The translations under genes were made by a program, and so were the position numbers. A stretch of DNA of 5,536 nucleotides, taken from assembly GCA_003644215.1 (NCBI GenBank), contig QNBU01000084.1, forward strand, positions 1 through 5,536. Direction: 5' to 3'. Every line of letters starts with the position of its first letter. The first letter of the stretch is position 1. Below are positions 1-5,536 of the stretch, piece after piece. The notes beneath the pieces were generated by a model, which did not search any database, was not told the origin of the DNA, and saw only the letters and a list, made by a program, of their open reading frames with translations. The DNA comes from Planctomycetota bacterium (GTDB lineage Bacteria > Planctomycetota > Phycisphaerae > Sedimentisphaerales > Anaerohalosphaeraceae).

Positions 1-141
1 ACTCGGCAGTGTAGGTAGGTCTTCGTTGGAGCTTTGGCTTCCCTGAAGCCCTGCCGGTAAAGCAGGTACTCCCTCAGCAACAAGGGGAACTGTCAACGCA
101 AGTACACAAAGCATTCGAACCGGAAAATGTCTTCCATTCAT
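1..141 (-). CDS. Exported protein, N-terminal fragment (possible outer-membrane component)
   Basis: This is a partial gene: 47 codons from an ATG at 141 stay open to the window edge, so the C-terminus is missing. Residues 1-9 are polar and basic (MNGRHFPVR), residues 10-22 are hydrophobic (MLCVLALTVPLVA), and a plausible signal peptidase I site follows GVPA at residue 27. The mature part starts LPAGLQGS and is rich in Pro, Gly and Ser. I associate this proline/glycine-rich style of mature N-terminus with outer-membrane beta-barrel or porin-like proteins encoded beside RND transporters, but that is recollection, not a domain match. A TAA stop lies two codons upstream, so the reading frame cannot extend much further. 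AGGA lies 11 bases before the ATG and AAGGG abuts it; an in-frame ATG at codon 10 is a weaker alternative. It starts 42 bases after the peroxiredoxin stop with no terminator between, so it is probably the sixth gene of the operon. Its function is not established here. Confidence 0.6.
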   Translation of the reverse strand, partial: MNGRHFPVRMLCVLALTVPLVAEGVPALPAGLQGSQSSNEDLPTLPS

Positions 142-183
142 CCCTTATCAATTCCTGAATACATAACCACTTTACAGTTAGAA

Positions 184-834
184 TTATTTTCCCAAGGGTT
201 TGTGGCAAAACCACCAGTCAAAGTTTTCATAGTCCTTGACTCTTTGTTCGGCCGTTTTTTCATCCGTCGCCGGTGGAACAATAACATCACTGCCAATGAG
301 TTCGTTATCCGGCCATCCGGCGGGAATCGCTCCCTGCTTGTCAGCTATCTGAAGGGCCTTGACGGCTCTGACGACTTCATCCATATTCCGGCCAACTTCC
401 TGCGGATAATACATAATCAAACGGACTTTACCTTTTGGATCCACAATGAATACGGCTCTGACTGTATTGGTTCCTTTGCCTGGATGCAGCATCCCAAGTT
501 TTAAGGCGACACTATCATTCGCTGCCACAATCGGAAATTGGATCGTCACATCAAGTTTTTCTTTGATCCATTGAACCCACTTGATGTGAGAGAACACCTG
601 GTCAATCGACATCCCAATCAATTGACAGTCAAGTTTCTCAAATTCCCCATATCGTTTCTGAAACGCAACGAACTCGGTTGTACAAACCGGTGTAAAATCA
701 GCCGGATGACTAAACAATACAAACCATTTGCCTTTTAAATCTCCGGGAAGATTCATGGGCCCATGTGTGGTCTGGACTTTGAGATCGGGGAAGTTATCCC
801 CCAACAACGGCATGTTAATTTTTGATTCTTCCAT
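184..834 (-). CDS. Peroxiredoxin, Prx6/AhpC-TSA type (thiol peroxidase)
   Basis: This protein of 216 residues is a thiol peroxidase that reduces hydrogen peroxide, organic hydroperoxides or peroxynitrite. There is no signal peptide, so it should be cytoplasmic. The peroxidatic motif PADFTPVCTTEF spans residues 44-55, with Cys51 as the attacking cysteine and Thr48 as its active-site partner. Arg126, in NTVRAVFIVDPKGKVR, is the expected catalytic arginine. The long C-terminal domain (about 150-216) and the overall length fit the Prx6 subfamily rather than the shorter Prx1 or BCP types. A Cys at 210 (WWFCHKP) sits where many archaeal and anaerobe Prx6 proteins carry a resolving cysteine, so it may work as a 2-Cys enzyme; Cys70 is a third thiol. 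The start is secure: AAGGAAAGGA ends six bases before the ATG. It follows the LolA-like gene by 49 bases. A cytoplasmic peroxidase inside an envelope-transport operon suggests oxidative or reactive-sulfur stress as the trigger. The reducing partner is unknown. The family call is very secure; the physiological substrate is not. Confidence 0.96.
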   Translation of the reverse strand: MEESKINMPLLGDNFPDLKVQTTHGPMNLPGDLKGKWFVLFSHPADFTPVCTTEFVAFQKRYGEFEKLDCQLIGMSIDQVFSHIKWVQWIKEKLDVTIQFPIVAANDSVALKLGMLHPGKGTNTVRAVFIVDPKGKVRLIMYYPQEVGRNMDEVVRAVKALQIADKQGAIPAGWPDNELIGSDVIVPPATDEKTAEQRVKDYENFDWWFCHKPLGK

Positions 835-883
835 TTTAGTTCCTTTCCTTTCTTAGATTGTTACGAATATTTCAAAATGCCTC

Positions 884-1744
884 TTATTTCAGATACTTTC
901 TTGCGGGTTTCCTTAGATAGCGTTCGGTAAAGATCGACTCGGGAATCCCAACATCATATTTGATATTGCTGTATTCGGCAACGGTATGACCGCCCGTTCG
1001 CAGATCGGTCATTTTTGCTTTGGTGACGGTCGGATGGCCCTGGATCGTCTCGACATTCAGTGCCTCAAAGGTTCGATACTTTTTGTTATTTTTGTCGTAA
1101 TAATCAGTCTTAACAACAATAAAACTTTGGCGGTGTATCCATATTTTAAAATACGCGAATTCGACAAGTTTGGGATTCTTCGGCGTATTTTTCAACACGA
1201 AGTAATCATCCGTTATCTCGATCAATTCATGGACATCGTCATTGATATTGCGGCCGGAGACATCCTCATAAAAGAAGTTGGAGCCAACAAAACTGGTTCG
1301 TTTATCCGTTGACGAGATGCGTTTGACCAGATCCAGCGCCGGCAGATACATCCAGCGGTCATCGTCTTTGTCCAGATACTTCCAGACCAGAAAAACCGTC
1401 TTGGAAACATCCGCCGGGCGATGAAAGAAGGCATAGGTCTTCTGCCCGCCACAATAGCCGTCGTCCTCACTTTGCTCTTCTTTGGACAAGTCCGGATTCG
1501 GCTGATCCCAGCGAAGAATGGTCAATTCACGATTGCGCTGCCGGTCCTGGCTGTCCGTAATGGTCATCTTGACCCGGGCGCTTCCGTCTATGCCCAGATA
1601 ATAGGCCACGCGATTCGTCTTGTTCACGATTTCATCGACCGAAAGAGTTTCCGCGGCGGCGGTCTTTTCTGTTTCGGCGACAACAGTGCCATAAGACAGC
1701 AGTAATGTTGAGATGAAAATTGTTAGAGCTATTTTCTTAGTCAT
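884..1744 (-). CDS. Periplasmic LolA-like outer membrane lipoprotein-sorting protein (COG2834 type)
   Basis: This is a secreted protein of 286 residues. It has a signal peptide (MTKK, a hydrophobic stretch at about 5-22, likely cleavage after Ala23 in TVVA-ETEK) and no lipobox cysteine, so it should be soluble in the periplasm. The body has the pattern of the LolA-like family usually encoded beside MMPL/RND transporters: FFHRPADVSKTVFLVW (106-121), DDDRWMYLPALDLVKRIS (127-144) and SFVGSNFFYEDVSGR (151-165). Members have a curved beta-sheet fold that shields a hydrophobic ligand, and are thought to carry lipids or lipoproteins between membranes. The true cargo is unknown, and this is not canonical housekeeping LolA. 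Residues 81-102 form an acidic stretch with the only cysteine of the protein (Cys98), where I would expect a tighter loop. I start it at ATG 1744, nine bases after GAGG, rather than at TTG 1750, which would lie only three bases from it. The gene overlaps the transporter's stop by eight bases (ATGACTAA), implying translational coupling and a joint function. Confidence 0.9.
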   Translation of the reverse strand: MTKKIALTIFISTLLLSYGTVVAETEKTAAAETLSVDEIVNKTNRVAYYLGIDGSARVKMTITDSQDRQRNRELTILRWDQPNPDLSKEEQSEDDGYCGGQKTYAFFHRPADVSKTVFLVWKYLDKDDDRWMYLPALDLVKRISSTDKRTSFVGSNFFYEDVSGRNINDDVHELIEITDDYFVLKNTPKNPKLVEFAYFKIWIHRQSFIVVKTDYYDKNNKKYRTFEALNVETIQGHPTVTKAKMTDLRTGGHTVAEYSNIKYDVGIPESIFTERYLRKPARKYLK

Positions 1745-4616
1745 TTCCAATTACCTCTTTTTCATTAAGAATTTTACATTTTCCGCGCCTTGATAATAAG
1801 CCGCAACTCATCGCCAAAACGGGTATGGCGATAACACTGAACCATGTTAGTTTACCCCAGCCGGCCGTTGTGTACTGATGCAGAGTGATGGCTATCAATG
1901 CAACCATTGTAATGGATGAAACTGAGCAGGTTACACAATTACAACTCGCTCCCAGTACTTTTTTGTCTGCGAACAGGCGTTTTTCCAGTACCCGCACCAG
2001 CGACGGCAGAATCAACAGCGTTGCCACGCCGGAAACCAGCAGGATCGAAGCCAGTAAGGTACCGACCGTATTATAAGGTGTCAGCGGAGCCAGCAGCAAG
2101 GGCAAAAAGCCCACGGCAATCACAATGACATTTCGCGTAATCGCCAGTGCCGGTTCGGCAAATATCACCGGCACAGTCTTTTCCCACGAACCGAAAGAAG
2201 CGTACATCTCTCTGCTTCGGGCGAGGAAGTGAATCGCGAAATCAACCGCTAATCCGAGTGCCATTGAACTAAGCACCGCAACCGGCATATCGTAATCCTT
2301 TCCGACGAATCCAACAGCACCATAGATCGCCGCGATGGTAATCGTCAGCGGAATCATCGACAGCAAACCCCACAGTGCTGAACGGAACAGGATCGTCATC
2401 ATCAAAAACACAACCAGAAAGCTCCCGGTAAACGCCTGCAGCATCCCGGTTGTCATCTTATCCTGCCAGACAATATTAATATAATTTAACCCGAACCACT
2501 CGTACTTCAGCGGTACCGGCGGCGGATTTTCGGCAATAAACTTGTCAATTGCTTTAACCACTTTGGTCATATCTCTGTTGTCGCCGCTTGTGAGCTGTGC
2601 CCAGATGCTGCTCTTGCGATAATCGGGTGTTACAAAGTGCCACAAGTCGCCGGCCCGATGACCGGATTGGTAAGTGATCATACACTGAGCGACCGCATTT
2701 GAACTGTCGGGGATGCGATATTGGTCGTCTGCACCTTCAAACAATTCTCTGTGAACGGTACTGATAATATCCGCCAGCGAATTCGACTTGCCAACGATCT
2801 GAGTTTCCAAAAGCGCCTGCTGCAATTGCGTCTGGTACGCAAGCACGGCGGGGTCTTTGAATACCTGGTTTCGCTGATATTGCTGATCGACAAACAAGCT
2901 CGCTTCATCCCACGCATCCGCCCTGTCATCTGAGGCCTGATCGAGCTTTTCATCAACTAAGCCGGACAGTCTCTCAAACGCCTCCTGACGACTTTGAACA
3001 TTCTTTAGTGATGCCGTTGTCATCGTTTGTATTTCAGTGAAAACGGTGGCCGCTTGGGGCCAATCCTCTTTCAATCCGTCTGCTTGTTTTTGGGCCTGCT
3101 GATTAAAATCATTTATAAAATCTTTCGAGACAAACTCTTCATCAACGGCACTCAGTGCCAGATAGGCCATATAGGTTCCGCCAAAATGGTCGTTCAGTAC
3201 TTTGTCAGCAATCCGAATGGGATGTGACTGGTTGAACCATTTGACGGGGTTGTCATTAATATTGATCTTGCTGATGCCGTAAAAAGCGGCAACGATAACA
3301 ATCGCCGTAACCGCCAATATAGGTTTCGCCCAGCGATAGGTTCCGACCCCCATACGATGCAAGAGGCGCCCCATGAGCGTTGTGTGCGCGGCTTGATCTG
3401 GAATATGAACGGCCCCGAACCTTTCCAGTGTTTGCGGCTTGACGAACATAATGTACGCGGGGATAAATATCACCGTCAGCAACCAGGCGACCATTACACC
3501 CATGGCGACAAAAACACCGAAGACCTGGACCGGCGGAATGGGTGTTAGTGCCAGAGAAGCAAACCCAGCCGCCGAGGTCAATGAGGTATACAGCATCGGC
3601 ACAAACAACTCATCCATCACCTTGAGCATGGTCTGGCGCCGGTCTTTGGTCTGCTGGTACAGCTCAAAGAATTCACTGATGATATGGATCGAATCCAGCA
3701 CCGCGATCGGCATAATAAATATGGGGATCATACTACTCATAATATGCACGGGAAAGCCCGCGATAATCAACGCGCCCATGGTCAGAATAACCGACACCAT
3801 CGCCACGATCATCGGCGAAATAACCACCACCAGCTTGCGGAAAAACAGGAGCATCAGCAGAAAAATGACGACCATCGCCGTCGGTGCCGAGATCGCCATC
3901 TGCATAAACATCTCTACGCCAAAGGTATCCTCCGCCACCGGAAGGCCCGTGATGTGATACGCTTCACTGCCGGAGAGCGTTGCTGTCTTTTTCTGAAGTT
4001 CCGAATACACCCGATAGCTCAAATGTTTATCCGTTAAGGGAATGTAAATACAAATCGCCTTGCCGTCTTCAGAGACCAGTGTGCCGTTAAGAAATGGGAT
4101 TCGCTGGGCCTTTTGGCGAACGGCCAGGGCCTGTTCTCTTGTTTGCGGGGGCTGCGACATCAGCCATTCGAATTTCACAACCCCCGGACCACTCTGTTCA
4201 ATGTTATCGACCGTAGAAGGTGCGATCAGGTCCACTTCAACGACCCCCACTTCCCGGCCCTCTTCGGTCCAGTGAAGTGTTTTGGCAAACTCCGTCAGTT
4301 CGTAGATATTAGCCAGCGTTTCGGGATTAAATACACCATCCCGGTGCGTTTCATTGACGATGCCGACCACAACCATGTCGTAAAGTGAAAGCTCCTTTTT
4401 CATCTGGTTGTGGAACACCCGCACTGGTTCATCGCGGGGAAGCATATTTTCCGGATCGGTATCAATTTTAATAGAATTAAACGCCGAAAATGTTTCCGGC
4501 CAAATAGAGGGAACCGCCGCCAACAGCATGACAGTGACGGTTGTCATCACAACTGCGGCGGCAACCGCTTTATAATGTCTGATCGAAAAACCCGTTATCG
4601 CTTGTTTGAAATTCAT
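1737..4616 (-). CDS. RND superfamily transporter, MMPL/HAE3 type (COG1033), with Cys-rich C-terminal extension
   Basis: This 959-residue inner-membrane transporter is of the hydrophobe/amphiphile efflux type related to HpnN and MmpL proteins. It has the duplicated RND layout: TM1 at about 18-36, periplasmic loop 1 (about 40-240), TM2-6 (about 243-392), TM7 (about 431-449), periplasmic loop 2 (about 450-720), then TM8-12 (about 725-873). Proton-relay candidates are Asp308 in TM4 (AVLDSIHIISEF) and Asp792 in TM10 (GLAVDFAIHFLAR). Loop 1 begins with the family motif IKIDTDPENMLPRDEPV, and loop 2 with ININDNPVKWF. Two features are odd. Loop 2 contains a polar, Gln/Asp-rich helical stretch (about 500-610). 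After TM12 there is a CxCxxC motif (Cys892, Cys894, Cys897) followed by two more hydrophobic segments (about 899-915 and 924-942). Known family members move lipids, hopanoids, sterol-like molecules or pigments; the substrate here is unknown. The overlapping LolA-like gene supports lipid or lipoprotein traffic. I start it at ATG 4616 because GGAG sits six bases upstream; the longer frame from 4649 starts inside a hairpin. Confidence 0.93.
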   Translation of the reverse strand: MNFKQAITGFSIRHYKAVAAAVVMTTVTVMLLAAVPSIWPETFSAFNSIKIDTDPENMLPRDEPVRVFHNQMKKELSLYDMVVVGIVNETHRDGVFNPETLANIYELTEFAKTLHWTEEGREVGVVEVDLIAPSTVDNIEQSGPGVVKFEWLMSQPPQTREQALAVRQKAQRIPFLNGTLVSEDGKAICIYIPLTDKHLSYRVYSELQKKTATLSGSEAYHITGLPVAEDTFGVEMFMQMAISAPTAMVVIFLLMLLFFRKLVVVISPMIVAMVSVILTMGALIIAGFPVHIMSSMIPIFIMPIAVLDSIHIISEFFELYQQTKDRRQTMLKVMDELFVPMLYTSLTSAAGFASLALTPIPPVQVFGVFVAMGVMVAWLLTVIFIPAYIMFVKPQTLERFGAVHIPDQAAHTTLMGRLLHRMGVGTYRWAKPILAVTAIVIVAAFYGISKININDNPVKWFNQSHPIRIADKVLNDHFGGTYMAYLALSAVDEEFVSKDFINDFNQQAQKQADGLKEDWPQAATVFTEIQTMTTASLKNVQSRQEAFERLSGLVDEKLDQASDDRADAWDEASLFVDQQYQRNQVFKDPAVLAYQTQLQQALLETQIVGKSNSLADIISTVHRELFEGADDQYRIPDSSNAVAQCMITYQSGHRAGDLWHFVTPDYRKSSIWAQLTSGDNRDMTKVVKAIDKFIAENPPPVPLKYEWFGLNYINIVWQDKMTTGMLQAFTGSFLVVFLMMTILFRSALWGLLSMIPLTITIAAIYGAVGFVGKDYDMPVAVLSSMALGLAVDFAIHFLARSREMYASFGSWEKTVPVIFAEPALAITRNVIVIAVGFLPLLLAPLTPYNTVGTLLASILLVSGVATLLILPSLVRVLEKRLFADKKVLGASCNCVTCSVSSITMVALIAITLHQYTTAGWGKLTWFSVIAIPVLAMSCGLLSRRGKCKILNEKEVIGND
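1754..1758 (-). promoter_or_regulatory. Ribosome binding site of the LolA-like gene, inside the transporter's 3' end
   Basis: AGAGG on the minus strand lies within the last codons of the transporter, nine bases before ATG 1744 and only three before TTG 1750. The spacing favours the ATG, giving a normal N-terminus MTKK and an eight-base overlap with the upstream stop codon. Ribosomes finishing the transporter could reinitiate here. Confidence 0.55.
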
Positions 4617-4620
4617 GGCT

Positions 4621-4626
4621 CTCTCC
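4621..4626 (-). promoter_or_regulatory. Ribosome binding site that sets the transporter start
   Basis: GGAGAG reads on the minus strand just upstream of ATG 4616, with six bases between GGAG and the ATG. It supports ATG 4616 over two in-frame upstream ATGs: 4649, which lies inside the 4642-4656 inverted repeat, and 4628, which overlaps this site. The N-terminus MNFKQAITGFSIRHYK is also normal for the family: a short cytoplasmic tail before TM1. Confidence 0.75.
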
Positions 4627-4641
4627 ATATGCGAAAAGCAA

Positions 4642-4656
4642 AAACCCATTGGGTTT
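4642..4656 (-). terminator. Short hairpin between the DUF302 and transporter genes (possible weak terminator or attenuator)
   Basis: On the minus strand AAACCC, a three-base spacer AAT, then GGGTTT form a perfect six-base-pair stem. The stem is followed by TTGCTTTTC, an interrupted T-run. It sits in the 51-base gap after the DUF302 stop and before the transporter's ribosome binding site. The stem is short and only half GC, and the T-run is broken by GC, so efficient termination is doubtful. Partial read-through, transcript processing or stabilisation of the upstream arsR-DUF302 message are all possible. As DNA it is also a 7+1+7 palindrome, so a protein site cannot be excluded. Confidence 0.35.
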
Positions 4657-4667
4657 CATTCTTTTAT

Positions 4668-5183
4668 TTAATCTTTCAAAAGGCCGCTGAGTATCTGTTT
4701 TTCCTCACGCGCCACACTGCCGCCCATGACCTTGGCGATATTGCCGCCGAACATTTTGGCCATCAGGCCCATATTCATCTCGGACAGATAGACCTTGCCG
4801 TCATCGCCTTCCCACACCGCCATCGTGCAGGGCATCAGACACGAAACCCATCGATCCGTCGTTAGAACGCTTTTAGCGTGTTCAGCATTACAGAGCTTAA
4901 TCAACTTAACACGCGGCCTGAAATCAACGCCGTTTTTAGCCAGTGACGCATTTAAGTCCATTGCTTTTCCGCCTGAAACGATCCAGCCATGTTCGGGGAT
5001 CCGCTTTTCCAGTGCCGCAATAGTTTCGTCGAATCCCAACTGGCATTCCTTGGTAACGATCATCATCGACGGCATCGCCATGAACATCACAACACCGCAC
5101 AGGGCAAAACCAATAAGGATGCCGACCAGACCGGAGACCCAAGCTTTCGAGCGATTTGCTGTTTGTTTTTTTTCTTCCGACAT
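4668..5183 (-). CDS. Membrane-anchored DUF302 family protein
   Basis: This protein of 171 residues has a short basic N-terminus, one membrane segment (about 14-36, AWVSGLVGILIGFALCGVVM), and then a DUF302 domain of about 130 residues. The domain shows the usual order: a FDETIAALEKRIPEHGW helix and turn (51-67), a strand with RVKLIKLCNAEHAKSVL (91-107), then the SCLMPCTMAVWEGDDGKVYLS region (114-134). DUF302 proteins are small alpha/beta proteins of undetermined biochemical role. With a single uncleaved anchor and few positive charges after it, the domain probably faces the periplasm. Cysteines are at 29 (in the membrane), 47, 98, 115 and 119; the last two form a CxxxC that could bind a metal or form a disulfide. 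ATG 5183 has AAGG eight bases upstream, overlapping the arsR stop codon region. The gene follows arsR by 12 bases, so the two are surely cotranscribed. The family call is good; the function is unknown. Confidence 0.9.
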   Translation of the reverse strand: MSEEKKQTANRSKAWVSGLVGILIGFALCGVVMFMAMPSMMIVTKECQLGFDETIAALEKRIPEHGWIVSGGKAMDLNASLAKNGVDFRPRVKLIKLCNAEHAKSVLTTDRWVSCLMPCTMAVWEGDDGKVYLSEMNMGLMAKMFGGNIAKVMGGSVAREEKQILSGLLKD

Positions 5184-5195
5184 GTTTCTTACCTT

Positions 5196-5492
5196 TCATT
5201 TGTTTTTACAGTGACTGCCAATGCAGTGTAACAGTTTGATAACATTAGGATTCGCGATTCGATAGTACACTTTTACCCCATCGCGGCGACACGCAAGAAC
5301 GCCCTTATCTTTCATCATATTGAGCTGCTGACTGGTAATGGATTGCTTGCCGCCAACGCACTCGACAATCTTATTGACGCACTTCTCATCATTTTCAAGG
5401 CATTCAATAATCCTCAGGCGAACAGGATGAGCGATGGCTTTGAGTGTATTGGCAACCCTTTCCGCTGTTTTCTTGTTCATTTTAGTCATCAT
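5196..5492 (-). CDS. ArsR/SmtB-family winged-helix repressor (atypical cysteine pattern)
   Basis: This is a DNA-binding regulator of 98 residues, the usual size for the family. The sequence shows the ArsR N-terminal signature LKAIAHPVRLRIIECL (17-32), a helix-turn-helix with recognition helix around SITSQQLNMMKDKGVL (51-66), and a beta wing CRRDGVKVYYRI (68-79). These proteins bind as dimers and leave DNA when a metal ion, metalloid or reactive sulfur/oxidant reacts with them. The arsenic motif ELCVCDL is not present: its place reads EKCVNKIVEC, without CxC. Instead there are six cysteines: 31, 38, 45, 68, 90 and 95. A Cys in helix 2 plus one near the C-terminus resembles the persulfide sensors BigR, SqrR and YgaV, although Cys31 is offset by one position in my by-eye alignment with YgaV. 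It is the first gene of the block and probably represses it. Starts at 5489 and 5480 are also possible; the ribosome binding site (GAGA) is weak. The family is certain; the inducer is inferred. Confidence 0.94.
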   Translation of the reverse strand: MMTKMNKKTAERVANTLKAIAHPVRLRIIECLENDEKCVNKIVECVGGKQSITSQQLNMMKDKGVLACRRDGVKVYYRIANPNVIKLLHCIGSHCKNK

Positions 5493-5515
5493 TATTCTCG
5501 AGTCATACCCGTTTC

Positions 5516-5536
5516 ATTAAATTGATATATTAATAT
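5516..5536. promoter_or_regulatory. AT-rich inverted repeats upstream of arsR: candidate operator and promoter region
   Basis: Two overlapping symmetric elements lie 24-44 bases upstream of the arsR start. ATTAA-N9-TTAAT spans 5516-5534, and a perfect ten-base palindrome ATATTAATAT spans 5527-5536 at the window edge. ArsR-family repressors typically bind AT-rich inverted repeats of this kind overlapping their own promoter, and a -10-like TTTAAT reads on the minus strand here. No -35 can be assigned because the sequence ends. AT-rich DNA produces such symmetry by chance, so this is only a candidate. Confidence 0.35.

Noticed and set aside
142..183. Terminator between the peroxiredoxin and the last gene
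   Set aside because: There is no inverted repeat with a T-run in these 42 bases on the minus strand.
127..504. 125-codon plus-strand frame opposite the peroxiredoxin
   Set aside because: The peroxiredoxin on the other strand has intact catalytic motifs along its full length. This frame has no recognised motif.
884..1744. Lipoprotein status for the LolA-like protein
   Set aside because: There is no cysteine near the end of the signal peptide; the only cysteine is at residue 98, so signal peptidase I cleavage fits better.
884..1750. TTG start at 1750 for the LolA-like gene
   Set aside because: It lies only three bases from the GAGG site. ATG 1744 has better spacing, and the signal peptide is complete without the extra two residues.
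3439..3957. 172-codon open frame on the plus strand with hydrophobic-looking Ile/Thr-rich translation
   Set aside because: It lies wholly antisense to TM-coding sequence of the transporter. The Ile/Thr/Met-rich composition is what the opposite strand of such codons gives, and there is no recognisable domain.
3684..4037. 117-codon plus-strand frame rich in His, Arg, Asp and Asn
   Set aside because: It is another antisense shadow of the transporter. The biased composition reflects complementary codons, not a histidine-rich metal protein.
4617..4649. Upstream in-frame ATG giving an 11-residue longer transporter (MGFCFSHMERA...)
   Set aside because: It starts inside the hairpin, has no ribosome binding site, and would bury the strong GGAG site that serves ATG 4616.
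4410..4865. 151-codon plus-strand frame spanning the DUF302-transporter gap
   Set aside because: It is antisense to two clear genes and their gap, with shadow-like His/Arg-rich composition and no recognisable family.

Overview
The window is one compact block of six genes, all read from the minus strand, so transcription runs from the right edge to the left edge. In transcript order they are: an ArsR-type repressor (5492-5196), a membrane-anchored DUF302 protein (5183-4668), a large RND/MMPL-family inner-membrane transporter (4616-1737), a periplasmic LolA-like 'outer membrane lipoprotein-sorting' protein (1744-884), a Prx6-type peroxiredoxin (834-184), and the first 47 codons of an exported protein that leaves the window at position 1 (141-1). 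Gaps are 12, 51, -8 (overlap), 49 and 42 bases, and nothing resembles a strong terminator or an internal promoter. I read this as a single operon, with one possible attenuating hairpin between the DUF302 and transporter genes. No gene-free stretch exceeds 60 bases. I saw no tRNA, rRNA, CRISPR array, insertion sequence or integrase.

The organism is a bacterium with two membranes: it encodes an RND-type transporter, a periplasmic LolA-like carrier and a signal-peptide protein resembling outer-membrane proteins. Base composition is moderate, somewhat under 50% GC by eye, and Shine-Dalgarno sites are clear (GGAG, AAGGA, AAGG). The gene set would suit Desulfobacterota, Planctomycetota or related environmental lineages, but that is a guess; the sequence contains no taxonomic marker.

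A working model: the MMPL transporter and the LolA-like protein form the core of an envelope lipid or hydrophobic-compound trafficking route. The transporter would extract cargo from the inner membrane, the LolA-like protein would carry it across the periplasm, and the truncated last gene may supply an outer-membrane component. The ArsR protein probably represses the operon from an AT-rich site just upstream of itself. Thiol chemistry is a recurring theme. ArsR has six cysteines but lacks the canonical CxC arsenic motif, DUF302 carries a CxxxC, the transporter has an unusual C-terminal CxCxxC tail with two extra membrane helices, and the peroxiredoxin has a peroxidatic and a likely resolving cysteine. 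This suggests, without proving, that the system responds to or handles a redox, reactive-sulfur or metal(loid) stress acting on the envelope.
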